DNA of 42,417 nt from Ectopseudomonas chengduensis (GTDB lineage Bacteria; Pseudomonadota; Gammaproteobacteria; Pseudomonadales; Pseudomonadaceae): contig NZ_FMZQ01000014.1 of assembly GCF_900102635.1 (NCBI RefSeq), positions 1-42,417 of the forward strand, given 5' to 3'. This document shows, in pieces, positions 15,023-23,761 of the stretch. The notes under the pieces are model-generated. The model was not told where the DNA came from, ran no database searches, and saw only the letters and a list, made by a program, of their open reading frames with translations. Both the position numbers and the translations under genes were made by a program. Numbering within the stretch: the stretch's first letter is position 1; each line of letters begins with the position of its first letter.

Positions 15023-15647
15023 TGGCAGCGCGCTCCAGCCAGCGGCCCAGCAGCGGCGCCAGTACCGCGAGCGGTTGATAGCCGTTGGTCAGCAGCGCCA
15101 GCTGGCCGTCGCGCTCCGCCAACAAGGTGGGGAAGCCGGCGATGCCCAGATCCTGTACCCAGGTGAAGTCGGCAGCAGTCGCCTCCTGCATGGCCTGACT
15201 GTCGAAGGCCTCGGCGAACTCGATGCGCGGGATGCCCGCCTGCTCGGCCAGTTGCACCAGCACGCTGGCCTGGGTGACGTCGGCACCCTCGGTGTAGAAG
15301 GCTTGCTGAACCAGCTTGAGCAGCGTCCAGGCGCTTGCGGCATCGAGCTGGCGCGCGGTGACCAGCGCACGGCAGGCTGGCTCGGTGTCGTACACCAGCC
15401 CCTCGGGCAGCCCGCGTTCGAAGTCGAACAGCTGCCCGGTACTGGCGTTGACCGCCTGCCAGTAGCCCAGGTAACGCACCCGCGCGGCCGCATCGATCGC
15501 CACCTGATCGCGGCGCAGGCCACCCACCACGACCTGCAGCGGCACGCCGGCGGCCGCAGCCTGCTCGGCCAGTGCTTCGACCACCGGGGCGAAACCCCAA
15601 CACCAGGAGCACATCGGGTCCATCACGTAGAGCAGGCGGCTAGCCAT
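15015..15647 (-). CDS. DsbA family (FrnE-like) thiol-disulfide oxidoreductase, cytoplasmic
   Basis: A 210-residue protein of DsbA fold with the motif CSWCWGF (Cys13 and Cys16) immediately after the first strand LLYVMDPM, then a helical insertion and the second half of the thioredoxin fold with the cis-Pro strand GIAGFPTLLAERDG. There is no signal peptide, so it is cytoplasmic, unlike true DsbA; FrnE-like and 2-hydroxychromene-2-carboxylate isomerase-like proteins share this architecture. It lies three bases after trhO and overlaps the ABC exporter by eight bases. Confidence 0.9.
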   Translation of the reverse strand: MASRLLYVMDPMCSWCWGFAPVVEALAEQAAAAGVPLQVVVGGLRRDQVAIDAAARVRYLGYWQAVNASTGQLFDFERGLPEGLVYDTEPACRALVTARQLDAASAWTLLKLVQQAFYTEGADVTQASVLVQLAEQAGIPRIEFAEAFDSQAMQEATAADFTWVQDLGIAGFPTLLAERDGQLALLTNGYQPLAVLAPLLGRWLERAANA

Positions 15648-15650
15648 GGG

Positions 15651-16589
15651 TCAGGCCTCGTTCAGTTGGCGGGGGTCGCGGCCAATCGGGTGCGGCTGGT
15701 TGCGCTGGCGCGCCAGTTCGATCTGCTTCTGCCGCTCGCGGGCGCTCTCACGGGTTTTCTCCGGCAGCGAATCCCAGCAATGTGGACAGCTGACGCCGGG
15801 GCTGTAGAACTCGGACTGGCGGTCTTCCACGGAGATCGGCGTGCGGCAGGCGTGACACTGATCGTAGTCGCCCTCGGACAGGTCATGACGCACGGTTACA
15901 CGATTATCGAAGACGAAGCAGTCGCCCTGCCACTTGGTCTGCTCCTGCGGTACTTCCTCGAGATATTTGAGGATGCCGCCCTTGAGGTGATAGACCTCCT
16001 CGAAACCCTCGCCGAGCATGTAGCTGGAGGCCTTCTCGCAGCGGATACCGCCGGTGCAGAACATCGCCACCTTCTTGTGTTTGCTCGGGTCGAAGTGGGC
16101 CTTGATGTACTCGGGGAACTCGCGGAAAGACTTGGTCTTGGGGTCGATGGCGCCCTCGAAGGTACCGATGGCCACCTCATAGTCGTTGCGGGTATCGATC
16201 AGCAGCACTTCTGGGTCGCTGATCAGGGCGTTCCAGTCCTGCGGCTCAACGTAGGTACCGACGCGCTGGTTGGGGTCGACACCGGGCACGCCGAGGGTAA
16301 CGATCTCTTTCTTCAGCTTGACCTTGGTGCGATAGAACGGCTGTTCATCGCAATAGGATTCCTTGTGGTCGATATCGGCCAGACGGGCATCCAGGCGGAA
16401 CCAGGCGAGCAGCGCATCGATAGCGGTGCGGGTGCCGGAAACGGTGCCATTGATACCCTCTTCGGCGAGCAACAGGGTGCCCTTGATGTCGTTATCGATC
16501 AGGGTTTGCAGCAGGGGTTCGCGCAGCGCCTGATAATCCGGCAGGGAGACGAATTTATACAACGCCGCGACGACGATCTTGTCGGTCAT
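15651..16589 (-). CDS. trhO: tRNA uridine(34) hydroxylase, rhodanese-domain protein TrhO (YceA)
   Basis: A 312-residue protein of the YceA/TrhO family, which forms 5-hydroxyuridine at position 34 of certain tRNAs in an oxygen-dependent reaction. The N-terminal acylphosphatase-like domain contains LLAEEGINGTVSGTR (from about residue 40), and the rhodanese domain contains LLIDTRNDYEVAIGTFEGA and the active-site loop CTGGIRCEK with Cys178. The C-terminal extension has two CxxC pairs (CHAC and CPHC), a probable zinc-binding knuckle. The start at 16589 (MTDKIVVAALYKF) matches the family; an ATG at 16694 lies inside the palindrome upstream and is unlikely. Confidence 0.93.
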   Translation of the reverse strand: MTDKIVVAALYKFVSLPDYQALREPLLQTLIDNDIKGTLLLAEEGINGTVSGTRTAIDALLAWFRLDARLADIDHKESYCDEQPFYRTKVKLKKEIVTLGVPGVDPNQRVGTYVEPQDWNALISDPEVLLIDTRNDYEVAIGTFEGAIDPKTKSFREFPEYIKAHFDPSKHKKVAMFCTGGIRCEKASSYMLGEGFEEVYHLKGGILKYLEEVPQEQTKWQGDCFVFDNRVTVRHDLSEGDYDQCHACRTPISVEDRQSEFYSPGVSCPHCWDSLPEKTRESARERQKQIELARQRNQPHPIGRDPRQLNEA

Positions 16590-16665
16590 GAACAGTTCTC
16601 TCAGTAGTCGCCCACGTAAAGGGCGGACTGGCCCTCGATCAGCTGCGCGTCGGCCCTGCTGCGTT

Positions 16666-16723
16666 AAAAACAGGCTTGGAATGCTCATGTACAAAAGTAC
16701 ACTGCGCTTCCTCGCCTGTTTTT
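16666..16723. repeat. 58-bp imperfect palindrome upstream of trhO
   Basis: The outer arms AAAAACAGGC (16666-16675) and GCCTGTTTTT (16714-16723) are perfectly complementary, an inner GGAA/TTCC pair is kept, and the centre is TGTAC-AAAA-GTACA (16688-16701). All are symmetric about the same axis, giving about 19 of 27 arm positions paired. Weaker symmetry extends into flanks GGCCCTGCTGCG (left) and TTGCATGGCTC (right). It ends 76 bases upstream of the trhO start, in the gap after bolA. I have a memory of similar sequences in other Pseudomonas genomes but cannot search. It could be a structured leader RNA, an attenuator or a DNA element. Confidence 0.75.
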
Positions 16724-16762
16724 GCCTTGCATGGCTCTAGCTCGCTAGATCGAGAATCTCAA

Positions 16763-16787
16763 CGAAAGCGCCGGCGTGGGCCGGCGC
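16763..16787 (-). terminator. Probable terminator of the DUF2059-bolA transcript
   Basis: On the minus strand the stem GCGCCGGC/GCCGGCGC (16780-16787 with 16768-16775, four-base loop) is followed by TTTCGTT, a short T-rich run. It lies about 115 bases past the bolA stop, after a degenerate REP. The T-run is weak, so termination may be partial and trhO may receive read-through. Confidence 0.45.
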
Positions 16788-16853
16788 GGGCGGATTCTAA
16801 CAAATCGGCGAATTGCCAGGGCAAGTTGGCGACAGGGCGCGACAGCCTGTCGC

Positions 16854-16902
16854 GTAGTCCGGATGCAATCCGGGAAAGGATCGCTGCCGCGGATTGGGCT
16901 AC
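16854..16902. repeat. Degenerate GTAGCCCGGATGCAATCCGGG-type REP after bolA
   Basis: GTAGTCCGGATGCAATCCGGG (from 16854) faces a decayed mirror copy CGCGGATTGGGCTAC (16888-16902). The right arm has lost several bases of symmetry, so this pair looks older than those inside the phn operon. An adjacent hairpin GCGACAGG/CCTGTCGC (about 16829-16853) stands just beside it. Confidence 0.6.
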
Positions 16903-16903
16903 A

Positions 16904-17197
16904 TCAATGACCGCCACGGCAGGTCGGCGAGGCCGGGGCCACACCCTGCGCCGCCCACTCCTCCGGGGTGTAGGTGTGCAGCGCCAGCGCGTGGATCTGC
17001 CCCATCAGCTCGCCGACCGTGGCATAGACCTTCTGATGTCGCTTGACCGCATTCAGGCCGGCAAACGCCGGGCTGACGATCACCGCCTTGTAGTGGGTCT
17101 CCAGACCGCGGCTGTGCATATGGCTCTCATCCAGCACATCGAGATACTCGGGCTGCAGCGCCGTCAGGGCGGTGACGATCAGGTCTTGCTTGGACAT
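16904..17197 (-). CDS. bolA: BolA family protein
   Basis: A 97-residue BolA protein (class II KH-like fold) that typically partners monothiol glutaredoxins in iron-sulfur handling and can act in morphology and stress responses. Diagnostic parts are LDVLDESHMHSRGLETHYKAVIVSPAFAG, with His residues able to bind a shared cluster, and the RHQKVYATVGELM helix with IHALALHTYTPEEW near the end. The start at 17197 has GGAG six bases upstream; an ATG at 17209 overlaps the upstream stop and would add four residues. It is 11 bases downstream of the DUF2059 gene and probably in one transcript with it. Confidence 0.93.
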   Translation of the reverse strand: MSKQDLIVTALTALQPEYLDVLDESHMHSRGLETHYKAVIVSPAFAGLNAVKRHQKVYATVGELMGQIHALALHTYTPEEWAAQGVAPASPTCRGGH

Positions 17198-17208
17198 CTC
17201 GAGCTCCA

Positions 17209-17706
17209 TCAGGGCTGTTTCGGCAGGCCGAGCTCGTTGCTCATGTCGGCCAGCAGCTTGTTCACCTCAGGCACGGCGGTTTCCAGCTTGCTCTGGGTGA
17301 TCTGTGCAGATTGTGCGGTCAGGGTCGGCATCTTCTGCAGCACCTTCTGTCCCAGCGGCGACTCGTAGAAGGCGATCAGGTCCTTGAGCTCCTGCTCGTT
17401 GAAGTTGCTGGTGTAGAGCTTGACCATGTCCGGCTTCAGCTTGTCCCAGCCGACGGCCTTGTCCAGCGCGGTGTTGGCCTTGGCCTGATAACTCTCAAGC
17501 ACCGCCTTCTTGCCGTTCGGGGCCTCGGCGAAACGCTGGGCGAACATCTGCTGCACCTGGCCGTACACCGGCACGGTCAGCTTGTCGGCGTGGGCCAGCT
17601 TGAGAAAACGCTCGGCATCGGCGGCGTGACTGGCAGCATCGGCCATGGCCAGGGATGCGCTCGCGCTGAGCAGAACGGCGGTGCAGAGTTTGGAAAAACG
17701 GAGCAT
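17209..17706 (-). CDS. DUF2059 domain-containing exported protein
   Basis: A 165-residue protein with a Sec signal peptide (MLRFSKLCTAVLLSASASLAMADA, cleavage near residue 22). The mature part is helical and matches DUF2059: VYGQVQQMFAQRF, then WDKLKPDMVKLYTSNFNEQEL and DLIAFYESPLGQKVLQKMP, the family's most conserved block. It is periplasmic with no assigned biochemical role. It sits directly upstream of bolA, an arrangement also present in P. aeruginosa as I recall, which makes a shared stress or envelope role possible but unproven. Confidence 0.9.
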   Translation of the reverse strand: MLRFSKLCTAVLLSASASLAMADAASHAADAERFLKLAHADKLTVPVYGQVQQMFAQRFAEAPNGKKAVLESYQAKANTALDKAVGWDKLKPDMVKLYTSNFNEQELKDLIAFYESPLGQKVLQKMPTLTAQSAQITQSKLETAVPEVNKLLADMSNELGLPKQP

Positions 17707-17981
17707 GGAGAGCGTCCAGAGGTTGTGAATGAGTCTGGGTAGACTACGAAGGCGGCATTTTGTGCCCTGCGCGGAAATCCCTCAAGCGATGCGCGTTGTG
17801 CGCTGGCTCACACGCGTCATGTTGACCGGCGCACCCACTGGTCAGTTGCCAAAATGCCAGTACTTGCTCATGCTCGGCTGGGCTCGGCATTCTTTGCGAC
17901 CTCCCCATTATTCAACAAGGCGTGCGCACCTCAAGAGCCGGCAATTGATCGCCAGCCCGCGCACACACACGGACGTGCCCG

Positions 17982-18992
17982 ATGACCAGCCTCACCTCAC
18001 ACGCGCCCCTTCCGCTCCAGCCGCTTTGCGACAGCAAAGGTCGACTGCTGGACGAGGCCATTGGTTGGTCCAATCGACCGCAGGTGGACTGTACCCTGCA
18101 TGGTCACGCCGGGCGGCGCAAGCGCTGGAATCACTGGTGCATCACCACTCCGCAGTGGATGCTCTCGCTGACCCTCGCCGATCTCGATTACCTGGGCTAC
18201 GGCGCCGCCTACTTTCTCGATCTGGAATCCGGTCAGGCCGTCGCCCATGCCCAGTTCCGCCCCTTCGCTCTGGGTTGCCAACTGCCCGACTTGCCGCTGG
18301 AGAGCCACGCCTTCAGCCACTCTCGCCTGCAACTGCGCATCGACGAGCACCCCGGACGCCTGCGCCTCACCGCTGCCGCCCCGGATATAGGCGGCCAGCC
18401 CCTGCAGGTGGCCCTGGACATTCAGCGTCCTGCCCATCTGCAATCGGTCAATCTGGTCGCGCCGTTGCAACATGGCGGCTTTCATGCCACCAGTCGGCAA
18501 CTCGGCCTGCCCACCGCCGGCAGCCTGCAGTTGGGCGGCCAGCATTACAGCTGCGTGCCGGGCCAGAGCTTCGCCGCACTGGACTTCGGTCGCGGCGTCT
18601 GGCCGCTGAACACTTACTGGCAGCGCGCGGCCTTCGCTGCAGCGGGCGGCATCGCCGGCAACTTCGGTGCTGGCTGGCTCGATCACAGCGGCCTGTCGGA
18701 AAATTCCCTGTGGTTCGGCGGTGAAGTGCAACTGCTCGACAGCCCCCTGCATATCGAGCGCAGTTCACAGGCGCCACTGGCCCCCTGGCGCCTGGACAGC
18801 GAAGATGATTGCGTGGCTCTGCGCTTCACGCCCCGCCAACTGCACAAGGCCTGCCCCAAGCTCGGGCCCTTTCACGCCAGCACCGTACAGCGCTTCGGTC
18901 ATTACGATGGCGTGCTGCGCGGCCCTAAAGGCGAGCGCGTACCGGTGGACGGAGCGCTGGGCTGGCTGGGTGAAACCCACGCCCGCTGGTAG
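17982..18992 (+). CDS. DUF2804 domain-containing protein
   Basis: A 336-residue protein of the DUF2804 family, with the typical opening LPLQPLCDSKGRLLDEAIGW and WNHWCITTPQWMLSLTLADLDYLGYGAAYFLD, and the central PGQSFAALDFGRGVWPLNTYW with GGIAGNFGAGW. No signal peptide and no catalytic motif is known for the family; the beta-rich make-up suggests a carotenoid-1,2-hydratase-like barrel, which is speculative. It is divergent from the DUF2059-bolA transcript with a 275-bp gap, and lies upstream of fumC on the same strand but separated from it by about 106 bases that look like a promoter region. Confidence 0.9.
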   Translation: MTSLTSHAPLPLQPLCDSKGRLLDEAIGWSNRPQVDCTLHGHAGRRKRWNHWCITTPQWMLSLTLADLDYLGYGAAYFLDLESGQAVAHAQFRPFALGCQLPDLPLESHAFSHSRLQLRIDEHPGRLRLTAAAPDIGGQPLQVALDIQRPAHLQSVNLVAPLQHGGFHATSRQLGLPTAGSLQLGGQHYSCVPGQSFAALDFGRGVWPLNTYWQRAAFAAAGGIAGNFGAGWLDHSGLSENSLWFGGEVQLLDSPLHIERSSQAPLAPWRLDSEDDCVALRFTPRQLHKACPKLGPFHASTVQRFGHYDGVLRGPKGERVPVDGALGWLGETHARW

Positions 18993-19014
18993 TCGCCCGC
19001 TCAAAGGCTCCAAT

Positions 19015-19033
19015 CAACCTTATAGATAAGTTG
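19015..19033 (+). promoter_or_regulatory. Dyad-symmetric site upstream of fumC
   Basis: CAACCTTATAGATAAGTTG is an imperfect dyad (CAAC-TTAT facing ATAA-GTTG) located about 65 bases before the fumC start. It is AT-rich compared with its surroundings and overlaps a TATAGAT -10-like hexamer, so it could be an operator. I could not match it to a known regulator; it does not fit a Fur box well. Confidence 0.35.
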
Positions 19034-19098
19034 TGGAACCAGTCTTCGGCGGCACGACCTAAACTGCCAGCAACCTTGCAATTGCCCCGGAGAACGCC

Positions 19099-20485
<1,387 letters not shown>

Positions 20486-20493
<8 letters not shown>

Positions 20494-21103
20494 AGGCAAG
20501 AGCGGCGCCACACCGCTGGAAGGCGATGGCAAACGAATCCTGCTGATTCTCGGCACCCCCAAGAAGGACAGCCTCTGCCACGCCCTGGCCGAGGCCTACA
20601 GCCTGGGAGCACGCAGCAAGGGGCACGTGGTGCGCCAGCTCAGGCTGGGCGAGATGCAGTTCGACCCGATCCTGCGTGAAGGTTACGAGCAGAGCCAGAA
20701 TCTGGAGCCGGATCTGCTCGAAGCTCAGCGTCTGATCCACTGGGCCGAGCATCTGGTGTTCGTCTACCCGGTCTGGTGGGGCGGCATTCCTGCACTGCTC
20801 AAGGGTTTCTTCGACCGGGTGTTCCTGCCCGGCTTCGCCTTCAAGTATCGCAACCGCTCACAACTCTGGGACAAGCTCCTCAGTGGGCGCAGCGCTGACC
20901 TGTTGGTGACCATGGACACGCCACGCTGGTACTTCCGCTGGATCTACGGCGCTCCGGCGCATCGGCAGATGGTGCGCACCATTCTCGGTTTCTGCGGGAT
21001 CAAGACTCGCCGCCTGAGCGAATTCGCCCCGGTTCGCCCGTCCAATGAGGAACAGCGCCAGAGCTGGCTGCGCAAGGCTGAAGCGCTGGGGATGAAGGCA
21101 TGA
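20486..21103 (+). CDS. NAD(P)H-dependent flavin oxidoreductase, NQO1/flavodoxin-like fold
   Basis: A 205-residue flavodoxin-like protein of the NAD(P)H quinone oxidoreductase / ModaB-type family: the first strand KRILLILGTPKKDSLCHALAEAY forms the phosphate loop, HLVFVYPVWWGGIPALLKGFFDRVFLPGFAF is the hallmark WWxxPAxLKGxxDRVFxxGFAF, and VTMDTPRWYFRWIYGAPAH follows. It probably carries FMN or FAD and reduces quinones or electrophiles. It starts inside the end of fumC (eight-base overlap) and is the last gene before a convergent MFS transporter. Confidence 0.9.
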
Positions 21104-21124
21104 CACACAGCAGGCATGCCTGAT

Positions 21125-22324
21125 CTACAAACGAGCACTGCCCTCGCGTGCCTTGCCCGCCCACCATAGCGCCAGCGGCCCCAGCGTCAGTAGCAGGCCC
21201 ATCAGCGCGAACGCTGCCCACCAGCCGAGCAACTGCTGATCGCCCAGGGCATCGAGGGTCATGCCGAACAGCAACGGGCCGAGGAACGCGCCGGTAAAAC
21301 CGGTGCAGGAATACAGCGCCATCGCCGCACCACGGTGGCTGGCCGGGGCGACGCTGACCAACCCGGCGGTCAGCGAAGCCGAGTCGGCGGTCACTGTCAC
21401 CGCGTAAAGCAGCACCAACACCAGCATTACCCAGAACGGCAGTGCCGCTCCCAGGCCGACCACGACTGCCAGCAGCGCAGAGGCGAACATCACGCCGATC
21501 AGCCAGCGCTGCCGACCGAAACGCAGCGCCAGCTCATTGCCGAGAATGCTCGACGGCATGCCGATCAACGTTGCCAGCATCGCCACCCAGGTACCGGACA
21601 ACCAGGGATCGACGCCCTGAAAATGCCCGGAGAACACCACGAAGGCCACCAGCCAGGCGCGCAGGGCGAACAGCTCCAGGTTGTGCATCGCGTAGGCCAG
21701 GCAGTAGGCCAATACCGCGCGACTTTTCAGCGGTGCCAGATCCAGCAGATTGCGCGGCGTATGCGCCACCACCGGTTTCGGCGCCAGCCCCCAGTACACC
21801 AGCGCCCAGGCCAGCAACGCGCAGGCGCCGCTGAGCAATGCCGGCACCTGCCAGCCACCGAGCTTGGCCAGTTCGCCGGACAGGGTGAAGGACAGCGCCG
21901 TACCCAGGCCGAAACTGGCGGTATAGAAGGCGATGGCGCGCGACTGCGAAGCACCGTCGATGCGTTCTGATAACGCCTTGAGCCCCGGCATGTAGGTGCC
22001 CGCCAGACCGATGCCGGCCAGCACACGCCAGAGCAGCGCCGACCAGAAACCATCGGCGAAGACGAAGCCGGCGCTGGCCACGGCCGTCAGCAGCATGGCC
22101 CACAGGTAGATCAGCCGGGCATCGTGGCGGTCGGTCAGGCCGGTGAGCACCGGCACGGCCAGCATATAGCCGAGAAAGAAGCCGCCGCCGATCCAGCCCG
22201 CCTCGGTATTGCTCAGCCCCCAGAGCGCCTGGAACTGCGGCAACAATGCGGCGAACAGGGCAAAGCCGGCCATGCCCAGGGTTTCGGCTGTACACAGCAG
22301 CAGAGTAATGCGACGAGTGTTCAT
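21125..22324 (-). CDS. MFS transporter, 12 transmembrane segments
   Basis: A 399-residue major-facilitator protein with twelve hydrophobic segments. Between TM2 and TM3 the loop GLTDRHDARLIY is a recognisable MFS motif A variant, and TM4-5 contains WRVLAGIGLAGTYMPGLKALSE, typical of the CynX/nitrate-like or small-solute MFS branches; the substrate cannot be assigned. The start at 22324 (MNTRRITLLLCTAETLGM) is preferred to longer frames reaching 22423 because it gives a normal TM1 and does not overlap phnP. It lies downstream of the phn operon on the same strand, separated by 82 bases containing a hairpin and a palindrome. Confidence 0.88.
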   Translation of the reverse strand: MNTRRITLLLCTAETLGMAGFALFAALLPQFQALWGLSNTEAGWIGGGFFLGYMLAVPVLTGLTDRHDARLIYLWAMLLTAVASAGFVFADGFWSALLWRVLAGIGLAGTYMPGLKALSERIDGASQSRAIAFYTASFGLGTALSFTLSGELAKLGGWQVPALLSGACALLAWALVYWGLAPKPVVAHTPRNLLDLAPLKSRAVLAYCLAYAMHNLELFALRAWLVAFVVFSGHFQGVDPWLSGTWVAMLATLIGMPSSILGNELALRFGRQRWLIGVMFASALLAVVVGLGAALPFWVMLVLVLLYAVTVTADSASLTAGLVSVAPASHRGAAMALYSCTGFTGAFLGPLLFGMTLDALGDQQLLGWWAAFALMGLLLTLGPLALWWAGKAREGSARL

Positions 22325-22350
22325 GCTGTTCTTAGGGCGAGAAATCGGAA

Positions 22351-22404
22351 GGCTTTGCACTGTAACGGCAAAGCCGCGCGAATCGAAATATTTGGTTACA
22401 CCAA
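22351..22404 (-). promoter_or_regulatory. phnP-MFS gap: hairpin and TTGGTTACACCAA palindrome
   Basis: The 82-bp gap holds a stem-loop GGCTTTGC/GCAAAGCC (22351-22358 with 22368-22375) and the perfect 13-bp palindrome TTGGTTACACCAA (22392-22404) abutting the phnP stop codon. The hairpin lacks a good T-run and may be a weak end for the phn transcript or a leader structure. The palindrome is operator-like and would sit at the promoter of the MFS gene. Confidence 0.4.
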
Positions 22405-22406
22405 GA

Positions 22407-23171
22407 TCAAAGCACCAGGCCATCGCTGGCCAGGCTCACGCCACTCGGTAACGCCTCGGGATGCTCCAGCAACCAGGTATCGAAGGCATGGCCGATATGG
22501 GTCAGCACTGCATGCGTTGGCTGCAACCGCTCGATGACCTCCAGCGCGCGGGTCAGGTCGTTGTGGTTACGTGGTGCAACGGGTTGCGGCGCGGTGGAGC
22601 AATCGAGCACCAGCAGATCCAGCGGTGCACGCTGCAATTCGGCGCAACTGGCCTCGGGCACACCAACCGTGTCGGTGAGATAGGCGATACGCCGGCCCTG
22701 CCCTTCGAACCCCTTCCCCTCGAACAAATACCCGAAGGTCGGTTTGGAATGCGTCAGCGGTAGCGCGGTGACCTGCAGTTCGCCCAATTGGCGACGCTCG
22801 AATGCGGCGAATGGCTGGCTGAAGTCGAGGATGCCGGGGTGCTTGTACAGATCGGCCAGCCCTTCCGGGTCGTCCGGGCCATGCACCGGAATCACCAGCC
22901 CCTGGCCCCAGCGCAGGTGCAGCAGACCCTGGGCGTGGTCGGCGTGGTAGTGGGTCTGCAGAATGCCGCTGAGGCTGTGCGGCGCGAAGCGCTCGGTAAG
23001 GTCGGTCAGGCCGCTGTCGATCAGCCAGCGCTGCGCGCCGCATTCGATCAGCGCGCAACAGGGGCCACGGCGCCGCGCCGGATACACGCGCGCCGCATCA
23101 CAAGCCGGGCAGCTGCAGTTGTACACGGGCACCTGGCGAGCATCGCCGCTGCCGAGCAGGGTCAGGCGCAT
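22407..23171 (-). CDS. phnP: Phosphoribosyl 1,2-cyclic phosphate phosphodiesterase PhnP
   Basis: A 254-residue metallo-beta-lactamase-fold enzyme that opens 5-phosphoribosyl 1,2-cyclic phosphate, the product of C-P lyase, to ribose 1,5-bisphosphate. The catalytic motif is THYHADHAQG (His74, His76, Asp78, His79). The N-terminal Cys19, Cys21 and Cys24 in YNCSCPAC are the structural zinc site characteristic of PhnP. Further metal ligands are likely in LTHSKPTFGYLF, YLTDTVG and HIGH near the end. It starts inside phnN (overlap of ten bases) and closes the operon. Frame open upstream to 23252 is not used. Confidence 0.94.
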   Translation of the reverse strand: MRLTLLGSGDARQVPVYNCSCPACDAARVYPARRRGPCCALIECGAQRWLIDSGLTDLTERFAPHSLSGILQTHYHADHAQGLLHLRWGQGLVIPVHGPDDPEGLADLYKHPGILDFSQPFAAFERRQLGELQVTALPLTHSKPTFGYLFEGKGFEGQGRRIAYLTDTVGVPEASCAELQRAPLDLLVLDCSTAPQPVAPRNHNDLTRALEVIERLQPTHAVLTHIGHAFDTWLLEHPEALPSGVSLASDGLVL

Positions 23172-23761
23172 TGGCGGGCCTCGTCGAGCAGATGCAGCAG
23201 GCGGCTGACGGTGTGTTGCAGGGGGCCAGAGTTGTCGAGGATTGCCAGGCACTCCCCTGTGGGAGGGGCTTTAGCCGCGACAGTCGCCGCTGAAGCGCCT
23301 CCCATAGGGGTAAAGCTGCGGCTGCGCGCCAGGCGCTGTTCGATCTGCTCCGGCGTTTCCCGGCCACGGGCCAGCAAGCGCTGGCGCAGCACCGCCTCGT
23401 CGACCTGCAGAAGAATCGCCAGCAGATCCGGATAGCGCTGGCGGGCGACCTCGAGATGGCCGCGCGAGCCGTTGATCAGTACGTCCTGCCCGGCGCTCAG
23501 CCAGTCGTCGATCTCACGCGGGATGCCGTAGGCCAGGCCGTTGGCACGCCAGCTCAGGGCGAAGGCGCCCTCGCCCTGCAGACGCTCGAACTCGTCCGGG
23601 GTGACGCCCAGTGCGTCCTCGCCTACCGACTCCGCGCTGCGGGTGATAACCCGCCGGGCGAAACGGCAGCCGTGCGCCTCCAGCGGCGCACGTGCGGCTT
23701 GCAACAGGCTGTCCTTGCCCGAGCCCGAAGGCCCCATCAGATAGATCAACCTGCCCTGCAT
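23162..23761 (-). CDS. phnN: Ribose 1,5-bisphosphate phosphokinase PhnN with a REP-encoded insertion
   Basis: A 199-residue P-loop kinase that phosphorylates ribose 1,5-bisphosphate to PRPP, the last step of the C-P lyase route. The P-loop is GPSGSGKDS (residues 10-18), and the guanylate-kinase-like body (VITRSAESVGEDALGVTPDEF; FALSWRANGLAYGIP) is intact. Residues 151-169 (TPMGGASAATVAAKAPPTG) are translated from a 57-bp REP palindrome at 23254-23310, inserted without breaking the frame, so the protein is longer than the roughly 185-residue family norm. The insertion is in a late helical region after the LARGRETPEQIEQRL lid-like segment. ATG at 23761 overlaps the phnM stop by one base. Confidence 0.93.
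   Translation of the reverse strand: MQGRLIYLMGPSGSGKDSLLQAARAPLEAHGCRFARRVITRSAESVGEDALGVTPDEFERLQGEGAFALSWRANGLAYGIPREIDDWLSAGQDVLINGSRGHLEVARQRYPDLLAILLQVDEAVLRQRLLARGRETPEQIEQRLARSRSFTPMGGASAATVAAKAPPTGECLAILDNSGPLQHTVSRLLHLLDEARQCA
23254..23310. repeat. REP palindrome inside the phnN coding sequence
   Basis: CCCCTGTGGGAGGGGCTT at the left and AAGCGCCTCCCATAGGGG at the right pair across a 57-bp element with a GCCGCGAC centre; 57 is exactly 19 codons. The core is the same family as the GTGGGAGGGGCTTCAGCCGC units in the 12.9-kb cluster. No stop codon arises in the phnN frame. Confidence 0.9.

Noticed and set aside
13256..15166. A 636-codon plus-strand open frame opposite the ABC exporter and DsbA-like gene
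   Set aside because: The minus-strand frame carries complete Walker and signature motifs; the plus frame has shadow composition and no domain.
16676..17368. Plus-strand frame starting in the trhO palindrome and running across bolA
   Set aside because: It overlaps a clear bolA gene antisense and has arginine-rich, non-protein-like sequence.
23162..23761. phnN as a pseudogene because of the REP
   Set aside because: The frame is uninterrupted, the P-loop and downstream residues are intact, and start and stop overlaps with phnM and phnP are preserved.
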